DNA of 9,121 bases from Actinomycetes bacterium. Lineage in GTDB: Bacteria > Actinomycetota > Acidimicrobiia > Acidimicrobiales > Palsa-688. A model generated the notes under the pieces. It did no database searches, was not told where the DNA came from, and worked only from the letters and a program-made list of their open reading frames with translations. Each line of letters opens with the position of its first letter. Position 1 is the first letter of the stretch. Made by a program: the position numbers and the translations under genes. The DNA lies in NCBI GenBank assembly GCA_021827285.1, contig JAKAWM010000072.1:1-9121 (forward strand), given 5' to 3'. Positions 1 through 6,607 of this stretch are shown here, piece after piece.

Positions 1-665
1 CGGCCCTGAAGGCACTCGAAGGGGACCCAGCTGCCGAAGCGGAGATCCTCAAGCTTATGGACGCGGTGGACAGCTTCATACCCGAGCCCGTGCGTGAGAT
101 CGACAAGCCTTTCCAGATGCCCGTCGAGGACGTTTTTACCATCTCCGGGCGGGGTACGGTGGCGACCGGCAAGGTAGAGCGGGGCATCATCAAGGTCAAC
201 GACCCCGTCGAGATCGTGGGTCTCCGACCGACGACGAAGACGGTGTGCACGGGCGTCGAGATGTTCCACAAGATCCTGGATGAAGGACGGGCGGGCGACA
301 ACATCGGCGTGCTGCTGCGGGGCACCAAGAAAGAAGAGGTCGAGCGCGGCCAGGTCATCTGCAAGCCCGGTTCGATCACGCCCCATACCAACTTCGAGGC
401 CAACGTCTACGTCCTGAAAAAGGAAGAGGGCGGTCGCCACAAGCCGTTCTTCACCAACTACCGGCCGCAGTTCTACTTCCGCACCACTGACGTGACCGGC
501 ACTATCACCCTTCCCGAGGGTACGGAGATGGTCATGCCCGGCGACAACATCGTGATGACTGTCGAGCTCGGCAAGCCCATTGCCATGGAGGAAGGCCTCC
601 GCTTTGCCATCCGCGAAGGCGGCCGCACCGTCGGTGCTGGTCGCGTGACCAAGATCCTTAAGTAG
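1..665 (+). CDS. tuf: Elongation factor Tu, C-terminal part (5' end outside window)
   Basis: EF-Tu is the GTPase that delivers aminoacyl-tRNA to the ribosome. The open frame is already running at the left edge (codons in phase from base 3, reading ALKALEGDPAAEAEILKLMD) and ends with TAG at 663-665, so the G domain with its nucleotide-binding motifs lies outside the window. What is present is the end of domain I followed by domains II and III. Recognisable blocks are FTISGRGTVATGKVERG at the start of domain II, GRAGDNIGVLLRG, the domain III stretch PFFTNYRPQFYFRTTDVTG, and the C-terminal GLRFAIREGGRTVGAGRVTKIL, all near-identical to bacterial EF-Tu. The ATG at 57 is an internal methionine, not the start. 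rpsJ follows after 15 nt, the classical str-to-S10 junction, so co-transcription is expected. The identification is essentially certain. Confidence 0.98.
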   Translation, partial: ALKALEGDPAAEAEILKLMDAVDSFIPEPVREIDKPFQMPVEDVFTISGRGTVATGKVERGIIKVNDPVEIVGLRPTTKTVCTGVEMFHKILDEGRAGDNIGVLLRGTKKEEVERGQVICKPGSITPHTNFEANVYVLKKEEGGRHKPFFTNYRPQFYFRTTDVTGTITLPEGTEMVMPGDNIVMTVELGKPIAMEEGLRFAIREGGRTVGAGRVTKILK

Positions 666-666
666 T

Positions 667-679
667 AGGTCAGGGACCT
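667..679 (+). promoter_or_regulatory. Small hairpin over the rpsJ ribosome-binding site
   Basis: The 15-nt gap between tuf and rpsJ contains the perfect inverted repeat AGGTC-AGG-GACCT (5-bp stem, 3-nt loop). The best Shine-Dalgarno candidate, AGGGA at 672-676, sits in the loop and 3' arm. A ribosome finishing tuf at 665 would open this stem, so it could couple S10 synthesis to EF-Tu translation. The repeat is seen directly; the coupling role is inference, and a 5-bp stem is only marginally stable. Confidence 0.4.
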
Positions 680-680
680 C

Positions 681-1007
681 ATGGTTGACGGCGCCAGGCA
701 ACGTATACGGATCCGCCTCAAGGCTTACGACCATGAGGTCATAGACCAGTCCACCAAGAAGATCGTGGAGACCGTCCTGCGGACCCAAGCCAAGGTACGC
801 GGCCCTGTCCCCCTACCGACCGAGATCCGGCGCTTCACGGTCATCCGTAGCCCCCACAAGTACAAGGACAGCCGGGAGCACTTCGAGATGCGGGTCCACA
901 AGCGGTTGCTCGACATCGTGGAGCACACCTCCAAAACCGTGGATTCGCTCCAGCGCATCGAGCTTCCCGCGGGTGTGGATATCGAGATCAAGATCCAAAG
1001 CGCCTAG
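681..1007 (+). CDS. rpsJ: 30S ribosomal protein S10
   Basis: S10 is a small-subunit protein of the 30S head and, as NusE, a partner of NusB in transcription antitermination. The 108-residue product is close to the usual length of about 102, with a few extra N-terminal residues (MVDGARQ) before the conserved IRIRLKAYDHEVID. Other hallmarks are GPVPLPTEIRRFTVIRSPHKYKDSREHFEMR at about residues 42-72, which contains the exposed-loop motif SPHKYKDSREHFE, and the end KTVDSLQRIELPAGVDIEIK. The ATG at 681 is preceded by AGGGA four nt upstream. Normally rplC, rplD, rplW and rplB follow in the same direction; here the next gene is convergent and unrelated, so rpsJ is the last ribosomal gene on this side. 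The identity is certain. Confidence 0.98.
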   Translation: MVDGARQRIRIRLKAYDHEVIDQSTKKIVETVLRTQAKVRGPVPLPTEIRRFTVIRSPHKYKDSREHFEMRVHKRLLDIVEHTSKTVDSLQRIELPAGVDIEIKIQSA

Positions 1008-1031
1008 GCGGGCGGGTCGCTCGCGGGCGCA

Positions 1032-1074
1032 GCCCCGGCGGGGCAAGTTGCTTGTCGCAGGCTAGCCTGTCGTC
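1032..1074. terminator. Putative bidirectional terminator region between convergent rpsJ and the response regulator
   Basis: The 78-bp convergent gap contains several small inverted repeats: GCCCC-GGC-GGGGC at 1032-1044, CAAG-TTG-CTTG at 1044-1054, and the perfect 12-bp palindrome CAGGCTAGCCTG at 1058-1069. A further 6-bp arm GTCGTC at 1069-1074 pairs with GACGAC at 1090-1095, just inside the end of the response regulator gene. No T-run follows, so this is not a textbook intrinsic terminator. Its position between two convergent genes makes a termination role plausible but unproven. Confidence 0.4.
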
Positions 1075-1085
1075 CGCTTGGCTCG

Positions 1086-1793
1086 CTAAGACGACTTGCC
1101 CATGCCGTTGGCTCGCGGGCTGTCACTTCGCTGGTGCCGGTAACGGTGCTCGGGCCGACCGGCGGAGCCGTAACGGAGGCTCATGACGACGCGGCCCGCT
1201 GCTTCCAGCCTCGTAAGGTACCGCTGCGCCGTGACTCGGCTGGTGCCTAGCCTGGCAGCCACCTCACTGGCCGACAGCCAGCTGTCATCGTTGGCGAGCA
1301 GTTCTTCGACGGCCTCCAGGGTGTGCGACTTGGGCGCCGGTTGGGACGCACCTGACATCATCGAATAGACGCGATCGACGCTCGTCTGGTCCGCCCGCTG
1401 GAGCGAGCTGAGCTGGCGGCGCATGGCCTGGTAGGCGACTAGCTTCTCCTGGAGCGCCGGGAACCCGAAGGGTTTGAGCAGGTAACCGATGGCGCCGTAC
1501 TGCATAGCGGAGCGGACGCTGGCCGCGTCGCTCGCCGCCGTGATCACGATGACATCGATGTCTTCCGCTCCGCTACTGGGTTGCCTGAGCCGTTTTAGGA
1601 CTTCGAGCCCATGCTGGTCGGGCAAGTAGAGGTCCAAGAGGATGAGGTCGGGTCGAAGTGGCCCTATGCTGTTCACGAGCGAATTCGCCGAGTGCACCTT
1701 CCCCACGACCGAGAACCCTGGGATCCTCTCGACGTAAGCGGCATGGATCGAGGCGACTCGGAAGTCGTCGTCCACGACGAGGGTGCGTATCAT
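1086..1793 (-). CDS. Response regulator, CitB/DcuR family
   Basis: This is the DNA-binding output protein of the two-component system encoded here. The receiver domain covers about residues 1-122: acidic pocket D8-D9-D10, phosphoacceptor D54 in LILLDLYLPD, switch threonine T85 in VIVITA, and K107-P108 in YLLKPF. A linker of about 40 residues leads to a helix-turn-helix at about 174-198 (SASEVAARLGTSRVTAQRYL, then TRLEAAGRV), the arrangement of CitB, DcuR and DctR regulators. The 235-residue length matches that family. The start ATG at 1793 overlaps the kinase stop as ATGA and has GGAGG seven nt upstream (1801-1805 on the complement), so translation is coupled to the kinase. The frame is intact with all catalytic residues present, in contrast to its kinase. 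The likely target is the divergent importer operon or its own promoter in 3421-3830, which is inference from location. Confidence 0.93.
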   Translation of the reverse strand: MIRTLVVDDDFRVASIHAAYVERIPGFSVVGKVHSANSLVNSIGPLRPDLILLDLYLPDQHGLEVLKRLRQPSSGAEDIDVIVITAASDAASVRSAMQYGAIGYLLKPFGFPALQEKLVAYQAMRRQLSSLQRADQTSVDRVYSMMSGASQPAPKSHTLEAVEELLANDDSWLSASEVAARLGTSRVTAQRYLTRLEAAGRVVMSLRYGSAGRPEHRYRHQRSDSPRANGMGKSS

Positions 1794-3420
1794 ACCGGCA
1801 CCTCCGCGGCGCGTCGCAGGCAGCCCGGTAAGAGGACTGTGAAAACCGCCCCCTCCTGCTTGCTGACCTCGACGAAACCGCCCCGGCGTTGGACGATCTG
1901 GCGGAGGAGCGCAAGCCCGAGGCCCCGCCGGGCTCCCGACCTCGACTCTTTGGTGCTCCAGCCGTCGATGAAGATCGCCTCGCGATCGGCGTCGTCAACT
2001 CCGAGACCCGAGTCGCTCACCCGTACCAGGAGGTCCGAGCCCGAGGCGGCCAACTCCACCTCCACCCAAGGGTGGCTGGAGCCAGTCGCGGCTGCGTCGA
2101 TGGCGTTGTCTATGAGGTTGCCAAGCACGGTCAGGAGGTCTCCGACGTCGATAAGGCCACCCCCCAAGCCCTCATCGGATCTAACCCGTAGTTCGACGCC
2201 GTGCTCGAGAGCGACCGATGTCTTAGCCAGCAGTAAGGCCACCACCATGGCATGGGGTCGACGACCTTCTCCAGCAACTGCTCCGCCATCCCATTCCGAG
2301 CGGCTGACACTGCGGTGACGAAAGCGATGGCCTCCTCGTAACGTCCCAGCTCCACCAGGCCGACGATGGTGTGAAGGCGATTGGAGAACTCGTGCGATTG
2401 GGCACGCAACGCTTCAGTGAGGCCGAGCATGGCGTCTAGCTCCCGCATGAGCCCCTCCGGCTCGGTGCGGTCCTGGAAGGTCACCACCCAACCCAAATGG
2501 CCGCCTCGCTCGGTCTGGACCGGCATGCGGTTGGCGACAATGACCCGGTGCTCGACCAGGACGAGCTGGTCAGGCCCCTCTACCCGGCCCAGGATCACAT
2601 CGGCCAATCGCCCCCGGGGGAGCAGGTCCGTGAGCGGACGACCGAGGTAGTCGGGCGGGAGCCCCAGCATCGACCTTGCCTGGTCGTTGACGAGCCGGAC
2701 CCGGTTATGCGTGTCAAGACCGAGCACGCCCTCATGGATCCCGTGGAGCATCGCCTCCCGTTCCCGGAACAGCCCCGTGATGGCGTCCAGCTCCAGCCCC
2801 AGGGTCTGGCGCTTCAGCTTCTTGGTCAGCAGGAGCGACAGCGCCGCCCCGAGGGCGAGAGCTGCGAACATGTAGGCCGCCAGGGTGGGGATCTCGCTCG
2901 CCAGGTAGTCCCGGACCTGGGCCACTGGGATGCCTACAGAGACTTCCCCGATCAGCTTGTGGCCCGGGCCGAAGATCGGTACCTTGCCGCGCGCCGTGGG
3001 CCCGAGCGTGCCCGTTTGTATCCCGACCCAGGGTTGGCCCGTCCGGAAGGGCTCGGAAGACGCCGGCTCGGGATCGTCATAGACGGGCTTGCCAACCAGC
3101 TGCGGGTTGGGATGCGAGTAGCGGATCCCCTTCGAGTTTGTCACGACGACGAAGCTCGCCCCCGTAGCGCGCCAGACCTTTTGCGCCATTTCCTGGACGA
3201 CGCCGCCAGGGTCGCCTGCCTCCACGGCGTGCACGAGTGACGATGTTGAGGCCACGGTTTGTGCCACGCTGAGCGCTCGCTTTTCGTAGGAGCTGTCGAT
3301 CTGGCCCTTCTGGTACCAAACGACGAGCAGGAAGCCGGCCAGGAGCGTTAGCGCAAGGACCGCCGACTGCATGGCGAGAACCTGGGCCGAAAGACTTCGG
3401 CGCCTAAACCTATGACGCAC
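1790..3420 (-). pseudogene. CitA/DcuS-family sensor histidine kinase, frame broken by a 5-bp tandem duplication
   Basis: This membrane kinase would sense an extracellular ligand and phosphorylate the adjacent regulator. The GTG at 3420 is chosen because GGGAG lies eight nt upstream and the first residues are a basic tail before the first membrane helix (about 14-36). An extracytoplasmic PAS-like sensor domain (38-178) follows, with GIRYSHPNPQLVGKP around 99-112 and RGK at 144-146, then a second helix (180-198), a cytoplasmic PAS (213-322) and the H-box SHEFSNRLH with phosphoacceptor H343. After VVDP (386-389) the frame is lost at the CATGG-CATGG duplication. As sequenced, the first frame runs on to a stop at 2131 without an ATPase domain. 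The HATPase part continues in another frame, 2248 to 1790: N-box NLIDNAIDAA, G1 DSGLG, G2 RRGLGLAL. Removing one 5-bp copy restores a 541-residue kinase of normal family length. It may be a true mutation, an assembly indel, or two polypeptides; the ATG at 2248 lacks a well-spaced ribosome-binding site. Confidence 0.85.
2246..2255. repeat. Perfect 5-bp tandem duplication (CATGG)2 inside the kinase gene
   Basis: The plus strand reads CATGGCATGG, two exact copies of a 5-bp unit. On the coding strand this turns GAC-CCC-ATG-GTG-GTG-GCC (DPMVVA, in line with the DP-[hydrophobic]-LLL block after the H-box in this family) into GAC-CCC-ATG-CCA-TGG, shifting the frame. Deleting either copy restores one continuous frame with no other change. 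Confidence 0.9.
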
Positions 3421-3569
3421 CCCTGGCGCTCCCGGTCCGATGGCACGACCTCTGCCCCGGCGGTGACGGTGCTTCGCCGCGGGGCTGCTGGTCCACACTA
3501 CCAGTCGATGCCAACCACGAGCCGGCAGAAGTAGCACGCCGGAGCATTTGCCCTGGTCGCCGTCGTGAA

Positions 3570-3587
3570 CAAAATGTGCAAAATGCG
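3570..3587. repeat. 9-bp tandem direct repeat, possible regulator half-sites
   Basis: Two head-to-tail copies, CAAAATGTG and CAAAATGCG, differ at one base. A related inverted half-site, GCATTTG, lies 20 bp to the left at 3544-3550. Response regulators often bind paired direct repeats spaced near one helical turn, so this is a candidate site for the CitB-like regulator. The 9-bp period is slightly short of a full turn, and no binding data can be inferred from sequence alone. Confidence 0.35.
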
Positions 3588-3746
3588 GGCAACCCACACA
3601 AGCCTTGCGTAACGACCCAAACCCTGGGAGTACGAAGTCCGCTAAGTACCATCGCGGGCAAACCACCAGCCGGTGTTGGTTCTGTCGATCAAGGGAGCGT
3701 GGGCCGTCTGAGCTGGCGATGTGAGAGTGCCTAACCAGCGGCTCAC

Positions 3747-3768
3747 CGTCGCGCCAATTGGGGCGACG
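3747..3768. promoter_or_regulatory. 22-bp near-perfect dyad, candidate operator upstream of livH
   Basis: Outer arms CGTCGC (3747-3752) and GCGACG (3763-3768) flank a self-complementary core CCAATTGG (3754-3761); the only non-pairing position is G3753 against G3762. Thus 10 of 11 base pairs are symmetric around a single axis between A3757 and T3758. The site lies 62 bp before the livH start, where an operator for a dimeric repressor or activator could act. The absence of a loop favours a protein-binding site over an RNA hairpin. The protein that binds it is unknown. Confidence 0.5.
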
Positions 3769-3830
3769 CATGCCCTGGGGCCCGAACACTCGTGCCGGAC
3801 CGGCGGCCTGGAACTGAGAACAGGAGGAAG

Positions 3831-4709
3831 ATGCAGCTCTTCTGGTTGTCCTTTGGCTTTGGCCTGGTGACAGCGTCGGTGCTGGCGATCTCCGCGGTCG
3901 GTCTTAGCCTCCAGTTCGGGATAACGAATTACATAAACTTCGCGTACGGCGATTTCATGGCCCTGGGGGCTTTCTTCACCTACGTCCTGAACGACGAACT
4001 TCTTCACCTCAATATATGGGTTGCCACGCTGGGCGGCTCCGTGGCTATGGGCGCATTCGCGGTGATGTTGAACCATTTCATCCTGGCCCCCTTCGCACGA
4101 CGCTTCAAGAAGACGTTTTATGTGCTCATCGTCACATTTGGCCTCTCGCTGATCCTCCTAAACCTTGAGTACTCGATCTGGGGGGCCGACGTCCGCTTCT
4201 TCAGCATGCCACTGGACCGGGCACACCATATCGGTCCCCTCATTTTGACCAATTCGCAGCTCGCCGTCATGGCGATCGCCGTCGTGCTCATGCTCGGCGT
4301 CCACGCCATGTTGAAGACGACGCGCCTCGGTAAGTCGATGCGCGCCATGTCCGATAACACCACGCTGGCCATGACGAGCGGCATCGACACCAACCGGGTA
4401 ACGACCATCACCTGGTTCCTCTCGGGCGCCCTCGCCGGCCTTTCCGGTGCCGTTCTGGGCATCACGGAGGGCAACCTCACTCCCGCGGCAGGAGAGCTCT
4501 TCCTTTTCGTGATATTTGCCGCCGTGATCGTCGGAGGAGTCGGGAGTATTTACGGTGCCATGGCTGGCGCATTGCTCATTGGCTTGGCCACGGAGGTCTC
4601 CGCCGCTTACATAAACCCCGCGTACAAACTCGACACAGCTTTCGTCATCCTCATACTCGCCCTCCTTATAAGGCCTAGCGGCGTGTTCGCACGTCCGGGG
4701 AGGGCCTAA
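3831..4709 (+). CDS. livH: HAAT-family ABC importer permease, LivH type
   Basis: This is one of the two membrane subunits of the branched-chain/hydrophobic amino acid-type importer. The ATG at 3831 is chosen over an in-frame ATG 13 codons upstream because AGGAGG (3822-3827) directly precedes it and the product then begins with a membrane helix. The 292-residue length is typical. Family signatures are GLSLQFGITNYINFAYGDFMALGAF at about 24-48 and the cytoplasmic coupling loop LGKSMRAMSDNTTLAMTSGID at 166-186, which docks on the ATPases. Near the end are VGGVGSIYGAMAGALLIG at 234-251 and the terminal ILALLIRPSGVF. About eight hydrophobic segments are visible. The stop lies 6 nt before livM, indicating one transcript. 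Substrate specificity cannot be read from this subunit. Confidence 0.93.
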   Translation: MQLFWLSFGFGLVTASVLAISAVGLSLQFGITNYINFAYGDFMALGAFFTYVLNDELLHLNIWVATLGGSVAMGAFAVMLNHFILAPFARRFKKTFYVLIVTFGLSLILLNLEYSIWGADVRFFSMPLDRAHHIGPLILTNSQLAVMAIAVVLMLGVHAMLKTTRLGKSMRAMSDNTTLAMTSGIDTNRVTTITWFLSGALAGLSGAVLGITEGNLTPAAGELFLFVIFAAVIVGGVGSIYGAMAGALLIGLATEVSAAYINPAYKLDTAFVILILALLIRPSGVFARPGRA

Positions 4710-4715
4710 GAGACG

Positions 4716-5786
4716 ATGTCCGGCACCTGGTACTACATCTTTACTCTTGCCTTTTTTCTCTTCGACTACTTCATACTCGCCATGGGCCTCAATATCCAGT
4801 ACGGCGAGACGGGGATCTTGAACTTTGCCTACATCGGGTTCGTGGCCATCGGCGCCTACGTGACCGGAGTGCTCAGCCTCCCGAGCTCGGCCGGGACAGG
4901 CCAGTACTACATCCTCGGGCTGAGCCTACCGTTCCCGGTCAACTTGCTCCTAGGCGGCCTCACGGCCTCTGCCTTCGCAGTGCTAGTTGCCCTGATCGCT
5001 TTGCGCCGGCTCCGGACGGATTATCTGGCCATGGTGTTGATCTCCCTTTCCCTCGTCCTCTACGACGTATGCAACAACTACGTGCCCTTGTTCAATGGCG
5101 CGGACGGGCTGTACAACGTGCCCGAACCGTTTGCTGCGGCACTCAAACTGAACACGAACTCCTTTATCCCGTTTTTTGCCGCCGTCACCGGCGTTATAGC
5201 GCTGTTCATGTGGTTCGTGATGAGCCGGGTAACGCGCTCGCCTGCCGGGCGCACATTCCGGGCGATCCGCGATGACGAGGTCGTCGCCGCTGCACTCGGC
5301 AAGGACGTCTTCCGCCAGCAGCTCAAATCGATGCTCATCGGCTCGTTTTACGCCGGGATAGGTGGAGGCCTCCTGATCCAGTTCAGCGGGTCGTTCAACC
5401 CGACTGCCTGGCTACCGGGCGAGACATTCGTCGTGTTCGCGGTGATCCTGGTAGGTGGCGTCGGCAACAACATCGGCTTGCTCGTTGGGGCCCTACTGGT
5501 AGAGACCCTGCTCGTCCACCTACCCGCCTTCCTGCCGGCGATCCCGGGTGCCCCTGGCCTCATCGAGTACTTCGACGCGGTGCTGATCGGGGTACTGCTC
5601 ATGGTCATGCTCTGGTTCCGGCCCCAAGGCGTGGTGCCCGAGCGGGCCCGCCGGGCGGCCAGCTTCGGGGTAAAGGCGCGCTTGGGCACGGCCGCGGGGG
5701 AGTTGGCAGAGCACGTGGGCAGCGCAAGGGCGCCCCAGGCGACGACGGAGCCGGTCGCGCTCACAACGGAGGGCTCCGGGCCATGA
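4716..5786 (+). CDS. livM: HAAT-family ABC importer permease, LivM type
   Basis: This is the second membrane subunit, pairing with LivH to form the pore. Diagnostic features are the N-terminal block LNIQYGETGILNFAYIGFVAIGAYVTG at about 25-51 and the coupling loop AGRTFRAIRDDEVVAAALGKD at 177-197, ending in the family-typical interface with LivG/LivF. Further on are GIGGGLL at 214-220, FVVFAVILVGGVGNNIG at 238-254 and the closing LWFRPQG at 299-305. Around 50 residues rich in Ala, Arg, Thr and Glu follow the last membrane segment, a longer cytoplasmic tail than I expect for LivM and without recognisable motifs. The start at 4716 has a somewhat distant GGAGG (4699-4703) inside the end of livH, consistent with translational coupling. 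The stop overlaps the livG start as ATGA. Confidence 0.93.
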   Translation: MSGTWYYIFTLAFFLFDYFILAMGLNIQYGETGILNFAYIGFVAIGAYVTGVLSLPSSAGTGQYYILGLSLPFPVNLLLGGLTASAFAVLVALIALRRLRTDYLAMVLISLSLVLYDVCNNYVPLFNGADGLYNVPEPFAAALKLNTNSFIPFFAAVTGVIALFMWFVMSRVTRSPAGRTFRAIRDDEVVAAALGKDVFRQQLKSMLIGSFYAGIGGGLLIQFSGSFNPTAWLPGETFVVFAVILVGGVGNNIGLLVGALLVETLLVHLPAFLPAIPGAPGLIEYFDAVLIGVLLMVMLWFRPQGVVPERARRAASFGVKARLGTAAGELAEHVGSARAPQATTEPVALTTEGSGP

Positions 5787-6607
5787 CTTCGGTAACCATG
5801 CCTGAGACCGGGGGCCCCGGTGATGGGAGCGTGATCCTGCGCTGCGAAGGCATCACGAAGGCCTTCCAGGGCGTCCACGCTGTGAACGGAGCCGCGTTCG
5901 ACGTGGTAAAAGGCCAGGTGACCGCCCTCATCGGGCCCAACGGCGCCGGCAAGACGACCCTGGTCAACATCCTGTCTGGCTCGATGACCTGTGACCGGGG
6001 ACATGAGTTCATAGGTGGGACCGAGGTTACGAACTGGCCGAGCCACCGCATCGCCCGGCTGGGCTTGATGCGCACGTTCCAGCTTTCGCGCGAGCTCGGC
6101 GGGCTTACAGTTCTCGAGAACCTGCTGGTCGCGCCGCACCAGCAGCCGGGAGAGTCGTTGTTCAACGTGTTCTTCCGGCCGCGCCTGGTCAAGCGCCAGG
6201 AGCGTGCCTACGTCGAGCGCGCTCTGGACCTACTCGACACCTACGGTCTTTACCGGCTCCGCGACAATCGGGCGGGCGAGCTGTCGGGAGGCCAGAAGAA
6301 ACTGCTCGAGATCTCCCGAGCAGTTATGGTTTCGCCGCAAGTCCTCCTCCTCGACGAGCCGATGGCGGGCGTCAACCCGGCGCTCATTGACCGCATCGGC
6401 GGGTACATCTTGGACTTGCAGCGATCGGGCGTGACGGTGCTCATGATCGAGCACAACCTGAACGTAGTGGAGCAAATCTGTGACCACGTGATCGTGCTGG
6501 CCGAGGGGCGCACTCTGGCGACGGGCCGGTTGAGCGAACTGCGGCAGAACGAGCAGGTGGTCAAGGCCTATTTGGGAGAAGTGATCGATGCCGGCACTGA
6601 TCGCTGA
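5783..6607 (+). CDS. livG: HAAT-family ABC importer ATPase, LivG type
   Basis: This is one of the two cytoplasmic ATPases that power the importer. All nucleotide-binding elements are present: Walker A GPNGAGKTT at 51-59, Q-loop glutamine 100 in MRTFQ, ABC signature LSGGQ at 167-171, Walker B VLLLDE with catalytic E192, D-loop area MAGVNP at 194-199, and switch H224 in MIEHN. The MAGVNP stretch and the closing VVKAYLGE are LivG rather than LivF characters. Its 274 residues are slightly longer than usual because of an N-terminal extension of about 15 residues rich in Gly and Pro. The start at 5783 has GGAGGG (5768-5773) nine nt upstream and overlaps the livM stop by 4 nt. The 3' end overlaps livF by 20 nt, so both ATPases are translated in a coupled way. 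Confidence 0.95.
   Translation: MTSVTMPETGGPGDGSVILRCEGITKAFQGVHAVNGAAFDVVKGQVTALIGPNGAGKTTLVNILSGSMTCDRGHEFIGGTEVTNWPSHRIARLGLMRTFQLSRELGGLTVLENLLVAPHQQPGESLFNVFFRPRLVKRQERAYVERALDLLDTYGLYRLRDNRAGELSGGQKKLLEISRAVMVSPQVLLLDEPMAGVNPALIDRIGGYILDLQRSGVTVLMIEHNLNVVEQICDHVIVLAEGRTLATGRLSELRQNEQVVKAYLGEVIDAGTDR

Larger units (their letters stand above)
3421..3830. promoter_or_regulatory. Divergent control region between the sensor kinase and the importer operon
   Basis: These 410 bp separate the divergent kinase (start 3420, minus strand) and livH (start 3831, plus strand). I see no convincing gene: the open frames crossing it are extensions or shadows without family-like sequence. It must contain the promoters for both directions, but I could not assign clear -35/-10 pairs. 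It does hold a 22-bp dyad at 3747-3768 and a CAAAATG direct repeat at 3570-3587. It also holds an imperfect hairpin in the kinase leader, where GCCCCG at 3454-3459 pairs with CGGGGC at 3480-3485 and the stem continues past one bulged base. The stretch around 3540-3600 is more AT-rich than its surroundings, as often seen at promoters. Confidence 0.6.

Noticed and set aside
2497..3240. Long plus-strand open frame opposite the sensor kinase
   Set aside because: It is an antisense shadow of a high-GC gene: Arg/Pro/Gly-rich with no recognisable domain, while the minus strand has clear kinase domains.
3661..3681. Apparent inverted repeat AACCA ... TGGTT as a terminator or operator
   Set aside because: Only five outer base pairs match, with mismatches inside; it is too weak beside the 22-bp dyad nearby.
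3792..3830. Upstream in-frame ATG (3792) as the livH start
   Set aside because: The 13 extra residues are hydrophilic and charged, there is no ribosome-binding site there, and AGGAGG sits directly before the ATG at 3831.
3642..4076. Minus-strand open frame reaching from the control region into livH
   Set aside because: It overlaps livH antisense and the control region, has no family-like sequence and no convincing start signal.
5348..6139. Long minus-strand open frame opposite livM and livG
   Set aside because: It spans two well-supported genes on the other strand and has no domain features; it is typical of high-GC shadow frames.
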